Origin: Cordilura impudica
Taxonomy: Eukaryota > Arthropoda > Insecta > Diptera > Scathophagidae
Assembly (NCBI GenBank): GCA_963682025.1
Contig: OY821518.1
Span: forward strand, 123,652,800-123,716,799
DNA length: 64,000 nt
Reading direction: 5' to 3'
Of the stretch, positions 20,118-31,534 are shown piece after piece. The notes below the pieces were generated by a model. The model was given only the letters and a program-made list of their open reading frames with translations, did not search any database and was not told the DNA's origin. The position numbers were made by a program, and so were the translations under genes. Every line of letters begins with the position of its first letter. Within the stretch, counting starts at the first letter, position 1.

Positions 20118-20439
20118 GGGCAGAAAAATTACAATAGGCAGAGCAATTTGACAGTTCTAAGCCATTTTTAATATTTATCGTTACTAACATTTAACTTTCT
20201 ATCTGTGTTTTTTTGTTTTTGTTTTTTTTCATTTGATAAAAATTGAAAATATGGGTAATCCAATTAATCATCTGTAACTTTGTCATTTTTTTCACCAATC
20301 TGGATCCTATGGGGTAAAAAATGTCTGCATGGAAATGTGCTAATGTCGTAAGTGATAAAGCATAAAAAAATGTATTGTTTGGTTTAACAAAAATAAGTTG
20401 AAAGAGCAAAATTCCAAAAAATCATTAAAATTTTTGTTA
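20118..20439. other. Possible 3' untranslated part of the CYLC-family copy
   Basis: Lies between the stop codon of the C-terminal fragment and repeat E2. No coding potential. Its role is inferred from position only. Confidence 0.3.
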
Positions 20440-20705
20440 AATTTGAATTTTGGTCCATTGTAACTCAGTCATTTCTTGACTAATTTTTACAAGCGACCCG
20501 CGCGTGTTTTACTAATTTCATTGTCTTTGAACAAAAAGATAAATAAACAATCCATCAAATATTGTCGAAGATACTTTTATTAAAGTGACATCATCTTTTT
20601 AAAAAAACGCAAATAACGGTAATTTTGCAATATCTCGAAATATCTCTAACTTTGGCCATTCTGACCTCACATTCGGATTCAGCGGACAATTTTACATAAA
20701 AAGTA
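20440..20705 (+). repeat. Flanking repeat E, copy E2
   Basis: Reverse complement of E1 (17215-17475). Because the two neighbouring CYLC fragments also lie on opposite strands, E has the same orientation relative to gene sense on the 5' side of one copy and on the 3' side of the other. That is how long direct terminal repeats would behave. Confidence 0.8.
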
Positions 20706-20719
20706 GGTGTCAAATTCAT

Positions 20720-21247
20720 TTGGTCACGACTTTGTTGAAAATTTGTGATACAGTGTTATTTTATAGAAAATATAAATTGCAAAATGTTCAAGAAGTTTTT
20801 AAGGCATGTGTAGTTAATTTCACAAAACACCTCCAATTTTTAGAGAAACCATTACAAAAACAACTAAAAGTGCTAAACTCGACTATATTTGGGTTATACG
20901 TTTACATTAAATTAATATCTGGCCTTATAGAACTATTTAAAGCAGATGTAAACAAAATATTTGAAAAAGAAAACAATTCTATAAACTTAATACTAAACTC
21001 CTACAAGAAACACCCCGAATTTTTAATTTTTTTATATTTTAGATCATATCTTGACACAATGATGACCCGTTTACGCCATTTTAAAGGCCAACCTGCTCGA
21101 AATAATGGCAAACAATATTATCATAAGTTTACCCAGGTATATGTTTACAGGCGAACAGACGGTTATCACTATATCGACTCCAGTTGTCATAAGAATCTAG
21201 AACATATATTTTTTATGGTGTCGCAAATCTATTTTTCGATGCGTTAA
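20720..21247 (+). CDS. Hypothetical 175-codon frame, chimeric with a repeat
   Basis: I do not recognise the first ~110 residues, which are Lys/Leu/Phe rich and helical-looking. The last ~45 residues (from about 21125) fall in a common noncoding repeat with an ACAGACGG...ATCACTATATCGACTCC block, similar to 46790-46850. That argues against a real protein. The start follows repeat E2 closely. Low confidence that it is translated. Confidence 0.2.
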   Translation: MVTTLLKICDTVLFYRKYKLQNVQEVFKACVVNFTKHLQFLEKPLQKQLKVLNSTIFGLYVYIKLISGLIELFKADVNKIFEKENNSINLILNSYKKHPEFLIFLYFRSYLDTMMTRLRHFKGQPARNNGKQYYHKFTQVYVYRRTDGYHYIDSSCHKNLEHIFFMVSQIYFSMR

Positions 21248-21309
21248 AAACGGGGATGCAAACTGATATATACCCTATATCATAGTGGTGTGGATCAAAA
21301 TATATTATC

Positions 21310-22439
21310 AACTCTAAAAAAACATATTTTTTATCAGATTTATATACGCACAAGCTTACATCTTCGAAATAATTGCATATCATGTTGCACATCACTGTAT
21401 ATGCAAGTGTCATTTCATGAATGTGTTGGCTGATAAAATATCAGCAACATTACGATCATGATGACGAGGATGATTTGTTTCACTACAATTAATTATGAGA
21501 CAATGGAGAAAACAACACCAAAAACAGACAATATAAAATGACAAAATTGATGAAGCTTTTCTGAAATTCTTTGTGCCCACGGATTTTATTCGATTACTAA
21601 AATATTTTCTATACGTAATGCCTCTTCTGTAAAAACAATAAATACTGCATACTTATTTTCACCATAATTTAATTTTAGATTGCAAAAATAGTACCATATT
21701 AGACTGATATAAAATAGTACCATATTAGACTGATAAATAGTACCATATTAGACAAGATATTAAAATAAAAATACATTTCCTGTATGTGACATAGTTAATG
21801 CAAATAAATTAAATAAAAGAAGTAAGAGTATTAAATTCAGCTGGGCTGAATCTTTGATACTCTCTACCTGCATCTTAAACTCAATATTACAGCCAATGTT
21901 GGTTTAAACCGGTACTGAAACTTAAAATTCGAATACCAATTAAATTTTAAGTTAATTGCATTTCTTTCTGGAACAGTACTCTTGCAATTGCTCACTATAT
22001 ACAAATAGCGATCGTGTCTTCTATAGAAATAAATGAATGTTATTTGAAAACTAACATTATTTTTCTCTTATTAGAGTAGACAACATATGAATTCCCTAAG
22101 TACTAGAACACCATTAAAATTATTTATTTAATGTAGCCGGCTTTATAATACCCAAAGTTTGATACCTATAAGTTGTACGATAATTCAATAAAATTTAAAA
22201 TGATTCTTACCTAAAAATATCCAAATATTGATATTAAATAGAACAGCTAGTAATATATTTTTATTTGAATTTGCCAGTAATATAGAATATAGGTATATAC
22301 ATAACACAAAAAAATTATAAAAACAGCTAAGAAATTAAAGTTGCTTTATATGGACTAAAAAATATACCCGACGAAAGCTTATATATCAAATTTCATCTAA
22401 ATATTTATTACCTTTTTTAAAAAGAATCCTTTATTAACA
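21310..22439. other. Unassigned stretch with a small triplication
   Basis: ATAGTACCATATTAGAC occurs three times within 21686-21754 as a short tandem repeat. A fragment resembling the GATTCGACCCAGCC end of repeat A is at about 21826-21895. Otherwise nothing is recognised. Confidence 0.5.
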
Positions 22440-23732
22440 TGCTGCTAAGAAAAGGAACTTCTCAAAAAAGCATTTTTTTTGAGAAAAGTACTTTTCCAAA
22501 AAGATACATTTTCAAAAAGGAAGTGTATTTTATATTTAAATACATATAATACATATATTATATATAGTTTTTTAACAAATTCATATTTTAAAACAACACA
22601 AAATTGTAAAAAAATTATCCTCTTCAAAAACGGTGTTATTTTTAAAAACTAATTTATAAAAAAAAACTTTTGTAAAAAAACGTACCTTTTTAAGAAAATA
22701 TAATATATAGGAATAGGTAATTTGTTAGAAAATAATGTTATAAAATAATTTAAAACTTGCAACTTGTTGCTTTCAGGGGGCGATGTAGTTTTCGACAGTT
22801 TATGCCATCAAAACCAGCAAAATATTGTTTGATATTTTGGTTATCGGTAGATTCTAAGTCAGGCTACGTGTGGAAAATACAACCATACCTTAGTAAGGCT
22901 AGAAATACACAGCCTGAAAAGAACCAAGGGCAATGCGTTGTATTGGACTTAACAGAAGGCTTGAAAGGGCAAAACAGGCGACAATTTTTGTTCCACTTTT
23001 GAGTTGGTAAAAAAAAAACTTCAGGAAAGGAAACTTACATATGTGGGAACAGTACGCAAAAATAAAACATTCGTTCCTCCGAAATTGCTGAACGTCAAAA
23101 AACTCCCTTTGTACCATTCTACATTTGCATTCGATGGCATTGCGACATTAGTATCACATGATGAAACGGAATAGATTACCTCAACAAGAGTTCCCAGCAT
23201 AGTTATTGACTGAAATACGATCACCATATATAGTTCCAGTGGCCTCTTCAAATAATGCTTCTTATTCAGGGGCTCGAAAGAGTGAAATTTGTAGTTGCTG
23301 CAAGTCTAAGTCTGATATCAAATGCTCCATTTGCGGCAAGTTTATTTGCAAAACTAACCGAAAAACATGTTGCTTATCATGCAATGACAATTATTATAAA
23401 ACCAACTAATAAATACTTATTTTTTTAAATAAATGTAAAAAAAATAAACGAAAATATACTATGGACCAAATGGTCCCTTCACCTAAGATTCGTAATTTTT
23501 TATTTTTCTCAGTCCTGTTTTAAGTCAGAACCTTCAATTTTTGTATATAACATGTTTTTATAAAAAGACCACGTGAGCTAAAAAATCAAGCCACTATATG
23601 TCACCGTTCAAAAATTACAAAGGAAACAATCCAAAAATTGGACCAAATGGGCTTAACCTAACAGCAGGGTCAAGAAAATATATTTAAGAATAGGTAATTT
23701 GTTAGAAAATAATGTTATAAAATAATTTAAAA
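22440..23732. repeat. TTTTC/GAAAA-rich repeats and a ~45-bp direct repeat around the piggyBac remnant
   Basis: 22440-22700 is a degenerate CTTTTTCAAAAAGGAAG-type tract like that at 40010-40270. The segment beginning AATAGGTAATTTGTTAGAAA occurs at 22712-22754 and 23689-23732, on either side of the piggyBac-like pseudogene, and is identical over about 43 bp. Confidence 0.7.
22757..23411 (+). pseudogene. piggyBac-type transposase remnant
   Basis: The first frame starts just after the first catalytic Asp position and shows QLVAFRGRCSFRQFMPSKPA, then FWLSVDSKSGY and VVLDLTEGL. A shifted frame continues with KLTYVGTVRKNK and FAFDGIATLVS. The final frame has the cysteine-rich tail SEICSCCKSKSDIKCSICGK and ends at TAA. 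The segment with the third catalytic Asp (GGVDxxDQ in the family) is deleted and the N-terminus is absent. It belongs to a different piggyBac lineage from the one at 9.2-11.1 kb, judged by clearly different residues in shared blocks. No TTAA-bounded ends were found. Confidence 0.85.
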
Positions 23733-23889
23733 AAGTTCGTTAGTTATGGAAATTAATTTTTAAAAATGAAAAAAATTTAATTTAAAAATTTAAAAAAAGT
23801 ACCTTTCTAAGAAACGATGATAATTTTTTAACAAAATGCGATTTATGTTAATTAAAAAATAAGTACCGACTCTACAATACGAAAGGGGG

Positions 23890-24180
23890 TCTTGGATGCA
23901 ACTTTACTGAGGCAGCAACTGGATGTAGAAAATAATCATAAACAAGTTCATATCTTCATATCTAACCCAATTTTTATTTTGGGACAAGGTGAAAAATTGA
24001 CCCATCCTGCCCATTTTCCCAAGAAAATATATAAATCAAATTTGAAAAAATTTGGGATATATATTTTTTTATATATTTAAGTGAAGATCGGGGACTAAGA
24101 CTAAAAAAAATTTTACAGGATTTAATCTTGGTCTACGGTTTACAGATTATACCCTCCATACACATATAAACAAAGTTTTA
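23890..24180 (-). repeat. Diverged fragment of repeat A
   Basis: The body shows the AACTGGATGTAGAAAATAAT, GTTCATATCTTCATATCT and AAGTGAAGATCGGG landmarks of the 3' half of repeat A in reverse orientation, with many substitutions. No ends. Confidence 0.55.
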
Positions 24181-24193
24181 TCAATATATATAT

Positions 24194-26964
24194 GGGGGTT
24201 TCATGTCAAGTGCATCAACTTTTGAAACCGATGTCTTCCGATCGGGATGAAATTTGCACCAAGGTTAGTCCTATTGGATAGTAGTTCAGGCACAATTTTT
24301 CAATAAGATCGGTCCAGATCTATATGCGTTAGAGGGGATCAAAATTTGACATTTTGGCCAAACTGGTGGTTTTTCTCAAACCTGTAACTTATTGCCTATT
24401 GTTCTTAGAAAATTTCCTCCCAAATAGTTTAGATAGCTATTTCTTCAATATTTCGGAAAAAAATACTTAAAAAAAAAAAAAATTTTAGACTTTTTTTTGC
24501 TAAATTAAAGCATTTTTTGCCTTTTTTTTCAAAAAGTTCATTTTTTTTCATAAGATAGCTTAGGATTTTTCCTTTAAGAGCTTTTTGGTCGCTTAGTGGG
24601 ATGGGAGTGGCATATCTATAAAAATAAATGTTTTGTAACTCAAGACAACGGTTTTTCAATTTTTCACAAATGCACTATTTTGAATTGTTTCCTGTCTGTT
24701 TGTAAAACCTTGCAAATAGAACCTATACTGAGAAACTAGACAAATTAACCTTTCCGAAGGTATGTAACATACCTTCATAACATAACAGAAGAGAATGGTT
24801 ATCTGTAACCTGAAAGAGTTATTTCCAACATTTCAATCTGAACATGAGTATGTTAGAATTGGCTTCACGAAATTAACCCAAATGAGGCCAAAACATTGCG
24901 TTTTGGCAGAAAGCAGCGGAACTCACACAGTATGCGTTTGCAGTTATCATGAAAATGTTAAACTGATGTTGAAGGAAATCAACTTAAAGTATTTAACAGA
25001 TGATTAGGCAGAAGATTTACACGATTACCGCGATTGCCTTAAATTGACTATGTGTCCTAATGCAACAACTTCTTGCCACTTATGTGAATGTACCAATTGC
25101 CGGAAAACCACATTCATCAAAGAAAATTTAATCAACTCTTTAAATCGAGAATATATAGAGGAGGTCAAATTTGATTCTTGGATTCAGACTGACAGATGAA
25201 CATTGAAAACAATCATTTTAAATGTGGATGATTTTGTGGAAGAAATGTATACAGGATTGCTAAACTTGAGAAACCATGACTTTTTAGTCAAAGAGCAATG
25301 CTCATTCTTCAAGGATTTGAAGATACATTTGAAGTCTGGTTATTCGTTATTTCATATGATTTCGCAGAAAACTATAAATATGTTCTTCAGGATGCCATAC
25401 AAGCATTCCACTTCAATAACGACCAAGCAACTATATTCACAGTAGTTATTTACTATATGAAAGATGAAAAACTGGAACACAAAAGTATGCCAATCATAGC
25501 CGGCGATTTAAAACATGATATCGTTGCAGTTTATGAGTACCAGAAGAGAATACTAAAATTTCTAAAATCTAAATTTATAGTAAAGAAGGTATACTACGTT
25601 TCGGACGGAGCTCATCAACATTTTAAAAACGAAAGTAACTTCGCAAATCTTATGGCCAATGAAAAAGATTTTGGAATGCCAGCTGAGTGGCATTTTCATC
25701 CTACTGCTCATGGTAAAGGAGCATGTTAAAGAAGCAAAAGAAATGCAGCGAAATATAGCCTCCAGTGCTCTCATCAAGATCGCATCTTAGATGCGACTGC
25801 TTTATTCGATTGGGCAAAGAGTTATTGTAAAAAAACTAAAATAGTTTTTAGTAGCAAAGAGGATCATCAGGAAACATTGAAAACACTGAAGAGCAGATTC
25901 GATGATGCGGTAACAATCGATGGCATCGCTCAATACCATGATTTTATACCGCTTGTCGATGGAAGACTCAATTTGAAAAAGTTTTCTGCCTCTATTCAAT
26001 GCGATTTCTTTCCAAAGACAACAAATAAACCAGCAGCGAAATCAACAGCTGAACCTAGTAACGCCAAGAAAGGATTGACAAAAAAACGCAGTAAATAAAA
26101 GCGACAAAAAAGCTGGATGAAAACTGGGTATTTAAAAATTTACAAGACTTAATAAATTAAGTATAAAAATAGTTATGATATAAATGGATCTAATGTTATT
26201 AAGATTAAATTTTATCAAATTATTTATCTTTTTATTTTTAGTATTATTATTATTATGCATTAATTTAATTATTATTAAAAATAAATAAAAAGTAATAATT
26301 TTTCAACATTTCTATAGAAAAAAAGCGATTTTTTTCCTGAGGTTAACATATTCTGGGTATAACAGTATCGAGGGTAGTAAATCTTAGTTGGGTATGTTAC
26401 ATACCTTCGGAAAGTTTAATTTGTCTAGTTTCTCAGTATGAATTTAATTTGTAAGGTTTTACATACAAATAGGCAAAAATTCAAAATAGTGCATTTGTGA
26501 AAAATTTAAAAACCGTTGTCTTGAGTTGCAACACATTTATTTTGATAGATATCCCACTCCCATCCCACTAAGCGACCAAAAAGCTCTTGAAAGAAAAATC
26601 CTAAGCTTTCTTATAAAAAAAAAAATATGCCCTTTTTGAAAAAAAAGGCAAAAATGCTTTAATTTAGCAAAACAAAAGTCTATTTTTTTTTTTTTAAGTT
26701 TTTTTTTCCGAAATATTGAAGAAATAGCTATCTAAACTATTTGGGATAAAATTTTCTAAGAACAATAGGTAATAAATTACATGGATGAGAAAAAACACCT
26801 GTTTGGCCAAAATGTCAAATTTTGATGCCCTCTAACTCAGAGAGCACTTGACCGATCTTGCTGAAAAATTGTTTCTAAACTACTATCTGATAGGACTAAC
26901 CTTGGTTCATCCCGAACGGAAGACATCGGTTTCAAAAGTTGGTGCACTTGACGTGAAACCCCCC
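24194..26964 (+). mobile_element. DNA transposon with ~580-bp terminal inverted repeats
   Basis: The arms 24194-24776 and 26391-26964 are long inverted repeats. The outer ends read GGGGGTTTCATGTCAAGTGC on the left and its near reverse complement on the right. The inner ends carry a palindromic GGTATGTAACATACC next to TCCGAAGG. Shared landmarks along the arms include GGCCAAA...TGTCAAATTTTGA and CCACTCCCATCCCACTAAGC. Between them lies a degraded transposase-like gene. Flanks are (AT)n on both sides, so the target duplication cannot be read. The total length is about 2.77 kb. The superfamily is not identified. Confidence 0.85.
24795..26098 (+). pseudogene. Unclassified transposase-like gene of the long-TIR element
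   Basis: Blocks follow one another on the + strand. PKHCVLAESSGTHTVCVC (24890-24945), a Cys-rich CPNATTSCHLCECTNC stretch (25050-25100), DFAENYKYVLQDAIQAFH (about 25360), IAGDLKHDIVAVY, VYYVSDGAHQHFKNESNF (about 25590) and EWHFHPTAHGKGAC (about 25690). After a frameshift come ALFDWA, RFDDAVTIDGIAQYHDFIP (about 25900) and a Lys-rich tail ending at TAA. I recognise this order from a repeated gene family of arthropods and other invertebrates, generally uncharacterised. The Asp residues in GDLKHD and VSDGAHQ are candidates for a DDE-type site (inference). Stops at about 25005 and 25197 and frameshifts near 25290 and 25725 inactivate it. Its position between the long inverted repeats supports a transposase role. 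Confidence 0.65.
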
Positions 26965-26984
26965 ATATATATATATATATATAT

Positions 26985-27215
26985 ATGATAATCTGGATCT
27001 AATGACAAATTGAATAGGCCTGATAGGGGTTTCTCGTCAGCTAAATCTGACCACGCACCGGTTTTTACCAATTTCAATAGCGTTAATTACATGGCCGATA
27101 AAACTTCTTTCCGTCAAAATTTATTCATATGTGTAACTTCAAGATTGATTTCAAGGCTTACTTGGATACAAAGACGGACAGACAGATAGAAAAATATTCA
27201 TTGAACTGCTTAATC
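26985..27215 (+). repeat. Diverged fragment related to repeat A
   Basis: It has ATCTGGATCTAATGACAA, CCAATTTCAATAGCGTTAA and a GACGGACAGACAG microsatellite in the order seen in repeat A (reverse sense), strongly diverged. Confidence 0.45.
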
Positions 27216-27289
27216 GATGAGACTTTGAAGGTTTTTTTTCCCTGAACTATGGATACCGATCATCGTATTGCGCAATCTGCATACTAAAC

Positions 27290-27900
27290 TTGGCAAAAGC
27301 TTGGAAAAAGTGATATACATATAAGAGTTATTTAGCGGAGACCTCAGCAGGTCTATCCAAGAAAAAGTTTGTTTTGAGAAGCACAAGGTCAGTGATAGAT
27401 GCTGTAAACATGGAAACAGGCATAAAAATACTGAGATACAAGAAAAAGAAGCTGAGTTATCACAGGGTTCAGTACTAAGTCCGATTCTGTGGAACTCAAT
27501 TTAGAATGGTGTTAGTTGGAATAACGGTGATTGGCTTCGCAGACGACACTGATGTAGTTGTAACAGCTGGATACATTGACTAGGTAAAATCTACACAAAC
27601 GAAGCTGCATTACACAGGACTCCAGTTGGCAGAACAATAGATTGGGGTGGCGTTAATAAGTGGTAACATCAAAAAGTGGATTAAATAACCTAGGAGTGAT
27701 GATTGAGGCCCAAAGGAAATTCAACCCACATTTAAATTAGGTTTGCAACAAGGTGTTAATAGTAAGAAGAGCGCCACCACCAGTGATGCCAAATGTTGGA
27801 AAACCATGACTGAATAAAACACCCTCAATACTAAGTGCCATATAAACAGTTCTAATATATATAGCACATATGTGGTTACCTGTACTAAGCGCCAGCTTAG
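27290..27900 (+). pseudogene. R1-group LINE reverse transcriptase fragment
   Basis: Translation in shifting frames gives LSQGSVLSPILWN (from the conserved PQGS block) and VIGFADDTDVVVTAGYID, whose Asp pair is the reverse-transcriptase active site. After further frame changes come NVG and VLLYGA-like remnants. The order and wording match R1-type LINEs of insects. Many stops are present, and both domains before and after the catalytic core are missing. It stops where an oppositely oriented LINE fragment begins. Confidence 0.7.
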
Positions 27901-27904
27901 TACC

Positions 27905-28370
27905 ATCGCTCAGAAAAAAGAGCTAACTGTTCTACCCTAGAACGATTTATACAGAAGCCATACTGTCGATCATTAAGAGGTGTATTGGCCTCTAGGTAGT
28001 TGACAAGATGGAAATTGATAATGCTCTCCATCACCTTGATAGCCCTGAGCAGATTGCAATTGGAACGTAATTTTCAGCGTTCTTAGCCTCACCTTTTTTT
28101 AGGGATTCTTTGGATATTAACAACCTTTCAGCAACATTCGGCCCCGAAGAGTACTTAAGCATGAAGACGCTGATCGTAAAGAAGCTTTTCGCACTTTAGT
28201 GCTTTTGCACATTCACTTCTCGCCTGTTTGCGTAGCAGTTCAGTGGCGGAATTTTTATTTTCACGCCAATATCTGAATGCTTCCCCTCTGGATCTGACTG
28301 CATCTCTCCAAGTCTAGTTAAACCAAGATTTTTGGTTAGGTGTGCAGTGCTGGAATGAATAATCGCATAC
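27905..28370 (-). pseudogene. LINE fragment: linker and start of reverse transcriptase
   Basis: From 28340 down, the minus strand reads WRDAVRSRGEAFRYWREN, ARSECAKALK and YDQRL, the linker typical between endonuclease and reverse transcriptase in I/Jockey/R1-type LINEs. A shifted frame then gives ENYVPIAICSGLSR, MESIINFHLVNYLE and NDRQYGF, the first RT blocks. It ends at about 27905 against the + strand R1-like fragment. Whether both derive from one rearranged element is unclear. Confidence 0.7.
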
Positions 28371-30094
28371 CCAGCATAATTATTTTTTCACCATTTTCGC
28401 AGCTGCATCAACATTTTTATCCAGCAAACAAAATTTGCAGCTGAAGTACTTGAAGAAATCACTGAGCCTAATGAGCCTTTTCGTAAATAAAAACTAAATG
28501 CTTCATAGCTGGTGCTGAAACACTCTGAAGTACAGAGTACGAAAAGAATGCGGAAATGGTACAGTGATCCGAAAATTGTAGTAAATAAATGATAAATAAT
28601 TGTATTTAATTTTTAAATTTTTTTTCTTGCCCGTGCATTTTAAGACAACTAAATCTAACTAATTCTTAAATAAGTTACATACAAAATACATGTATTGCGG
28701 CCATATATTATTCAACGCCAACCTCATTTGCTCAAACATATTTAATGTAAATGTTCGATCAGCCGATTCAGCAGCATGATGCTGATTTTATTGAACGATA
28801 AGTTTTGCTGAGTGATTAAATGTGAAAAGGAATTCTATTGTATGATGAAATAAAGAAGTGATTTCTGCAGTTCTTTGACCACACAAATTTACAAAACTTT
28901 TGTTATTATAGTGTTTCAAATATTAGATTCTCTGTTTCAGCGCACCAAAAGCCTGTGTAATTAGGAAACATTTTTGCATAAGTGGACGTCAACATCAACA
29001 CAGAATTATTACTTATCTTCCTTTGCATATCGTTGGTATTTATGGCCTTAGAAAAAAAATATTAAAAACTTCAGCGAAATCTCCTAAAGAAGGAAAATTA
29101 GAAAATCAGTGATTGTAATGAACGCGTTTTTCTACATTGCGTGCATGCTTCGCTAGAACGTTTATTGTATTTCTTTTTTTTCCATAAATGCTTTCGTATT
29201 TGTATGCGTGTGTTGAAAGAGGATATTATCTTTCACGAAAATATCATCATAGCTTTAATGCCTGTACATACATGCATATGTATGGAAATATTGTTTCAAC
29301 ATGTTGGCGTTTTTTAATGATTTTAATGATGATTTTGTAGCTCTAGTTTTTTTCTTCTAAAATTAGATTGCAACATTCTGTTTTGACTGTACAGCATTGT
29401 TGGTGTTGTTGTAGCTTAATGACGTTGCTTGTTTTATTGTGTTGGAACTATAGCAAGTGCATGTAAGTGCTAAAAAGTAGTTGTTTGAATTTAAATTTCT
29501 GTTTCAAAATTCATACTCGTAGCTATGTTATTTTTTTTCAATATGTCTCTATGTAAGTGTGCTCATACAGTTGTTTTAAGTAACAGAGCCGCCTGCATAT
29601 ATACCAGCATTTTATAGAATATGTTAATTTTACTGTTAAACTGAACTGAGCTGTACAAACTAACTTATACTGTCATTAGTTCTAAAATATTACGGAGTGA
29701 TAATGTGAATGAAAGACAAAAGTTACGAAAATAGCTCATATGGAACGTTACCGGAGAAGGAACAAAACTAACGAGCCCATTGCATATTTAGTGGCCATAT
29801 ATATGTCCAATATATAAACAGTAAAAAAAACTAGCGCTTCTGTCTTTTATACCCCATTTATTTATATATATTATGAAATTCAGATGGTCATTTGGGAGTT
29901 CATATAGGAAAATTCATTCAGAATTTTCTACCATAAATAGTAAGCCAGATGTTCTCACTATATAATTTTCTATATCCTAAATACAATTTTTAAAAATAAA
30001 TTTAAAAATTAAAATAAAGCATAACTAGTTAGTTGTAATGTGAAAAAGCGCCCGTTGAAAAATAAAAAGTACTTAATTTAATATGCACGCCATC
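28371..30094. other. Longest unassigned stretch; possibly non-repetitive host DNA
   Basis: No coding frame over 60 codons and no match to other repeats in the window. Features such as TACATACATGCATATGTATGG (near 29265) are typical of fly intergenic or intronic DNA. If a host gene is nearby this may be intron; nothing proves it. Confidence 0.4.
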
Positions 30095-30831
30095 ATATAT
30101 AAACATAATATAAATGTTTGTTTGTCCTTTATAGGAGAGTACACCACCGGACCGATCGTCTTTAAATTTTTATAGTAACTAACCGCCTATACGGAAGGAA
30201 AAATAGGCTATATTCTTTTTTGACTTTTCAAGTGGGTGGCACCTCCCACATAAAGTGAATTTTTAACATCAATCTTTAGCATATTATTTATCTGGAGTAA
30301 GACAGTACATATTAAACTAATTTAAAGAGTTGCGAAAAAAAATGGACGCGATCGGGCCAATGGGCTTGGCACCCACCATAAAAAGTATATATTTAATGTC
30401 ATATATCGAGAGTACTGTAATAGATAAAGTCTTGGGGCTTAGTGTAAGTTATAAAAGTTAGTATTTGGAAAAAAATGGGCGGGATCAAACTAGTGGGCGT
30501 GGCCCCTTCCTCACATGGTAAATATCTAGAGTACTGTGATGGCCAGAGTCTTGAAACTTTGTGCACGTCAATTGGTTGTTAATGTAAGTAGTCGTACAAA
30601 AAATGGGCGGGATTGGGTTAGTAGGCGTGGCACCCACAAAAAAAATTATCTGGAGTATTATAAACCCAACAGTCTTGAAACTTGGTATGAGTTCACAAGT
30701 GATGAGTGTATGAAAAATGTGAAAAATGAGCGTGATCAAACTAGTGGGCGTGGAAAATCCCATAAATGATATATACATATCATCATATATCTACAGTTCT
30801 ATGGCAAAACAACGTTTACCGGGTCTGCTAG
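30095..30831 (+). mobile_element. Helitron-like family B element, copy 2
   Basis: It begins near a TACACCACCGGACCGATC block and holds four GGGCGTGG-type units. It ends in ACGTTTACCGGGTCTG-CTAG (30812-30831) followed by T. The GC-rich stem-like segment and CTAG|T suit Helitron 3' ends. A second copy starts a few bases later (about 30885). No coding frame; the frames at 30485-30778 come from the units. Confidence 0.6.
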
Positions 30832-31280
30832 TCTTAAATACATACATAAAAATGCAGTTTTGTATGTTTGTACGTTTGTATGTTTGTGAAGATTACACCA
30901 CTGGACCGATCCTTCCTATCCGGAAGTAAAAATTAGGCTATATTGGATTTTGGATTTTTCAAGTGGGCGTGGCACCTCCCATATAAAGTATTTTTTTAAC
31001 ATCTAATTTTAACATCCCAGTAAAAAAAGAACTTCCAAAGAAGTAATAAAAAAACCGCATCTAATGAATCCGAAGTGGTTCAAAGTTAGGTGAATAACCA
31101 ATGATTTTAACATTGGCGTGTCCTAGGAAAGAAGTTGTTCATATATAGCTACTTTCCACTTAATATAATAGGGTTTTTAGATGCAACTAAGATTCGATGA
31201 TTGGATGTTCTTCTTAATAATTGTAAAATAATCTATTCTTTTGCGTATTTAAGATGCGATGAAAAAAGATTTCTTATGAA

Positions 31281-31534
31281 TTGGTTCAATTTCGGATTTT
31301 AGAAGTAATTTTTGTCCTATTATTAGGAACACATCCGAAGCATTTCAAAAAATTAAAAATAGAAGAAAATGCGGCAAATATTTTTTTTTATGATTTATTA
31401 AAATCTATTATTTTTGTCAAAAAACAATTCATTTTTTTAAAGGAGATCAATATTAAATTAAAAGTATGTATTATAAATTTGTTTTAAAGGAGATCAATAT
31501 TAAATTAAAAATGTATTATAAAGAAATAAAATTT
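31281..31534. other. Terminal noncoding part of the CCCAG element
   Basis: AT-rich 3' flank of the DUF4806-like gene. It contains a direct repeat of AAAGGAGATCAATATTAAAT at about 31440 and 31486. The 68-codon + frame here is not credible as a gene. Confidence 0.5.

Noticed and set aside
19957..20190. Minus 77-codon His-rich frame with a CCCCTAG splice-acceptor-like site
   Set aside because: The plus strand encodes the conserved C-terminus of the CYLC family over the same bases, which explains the codon structure.
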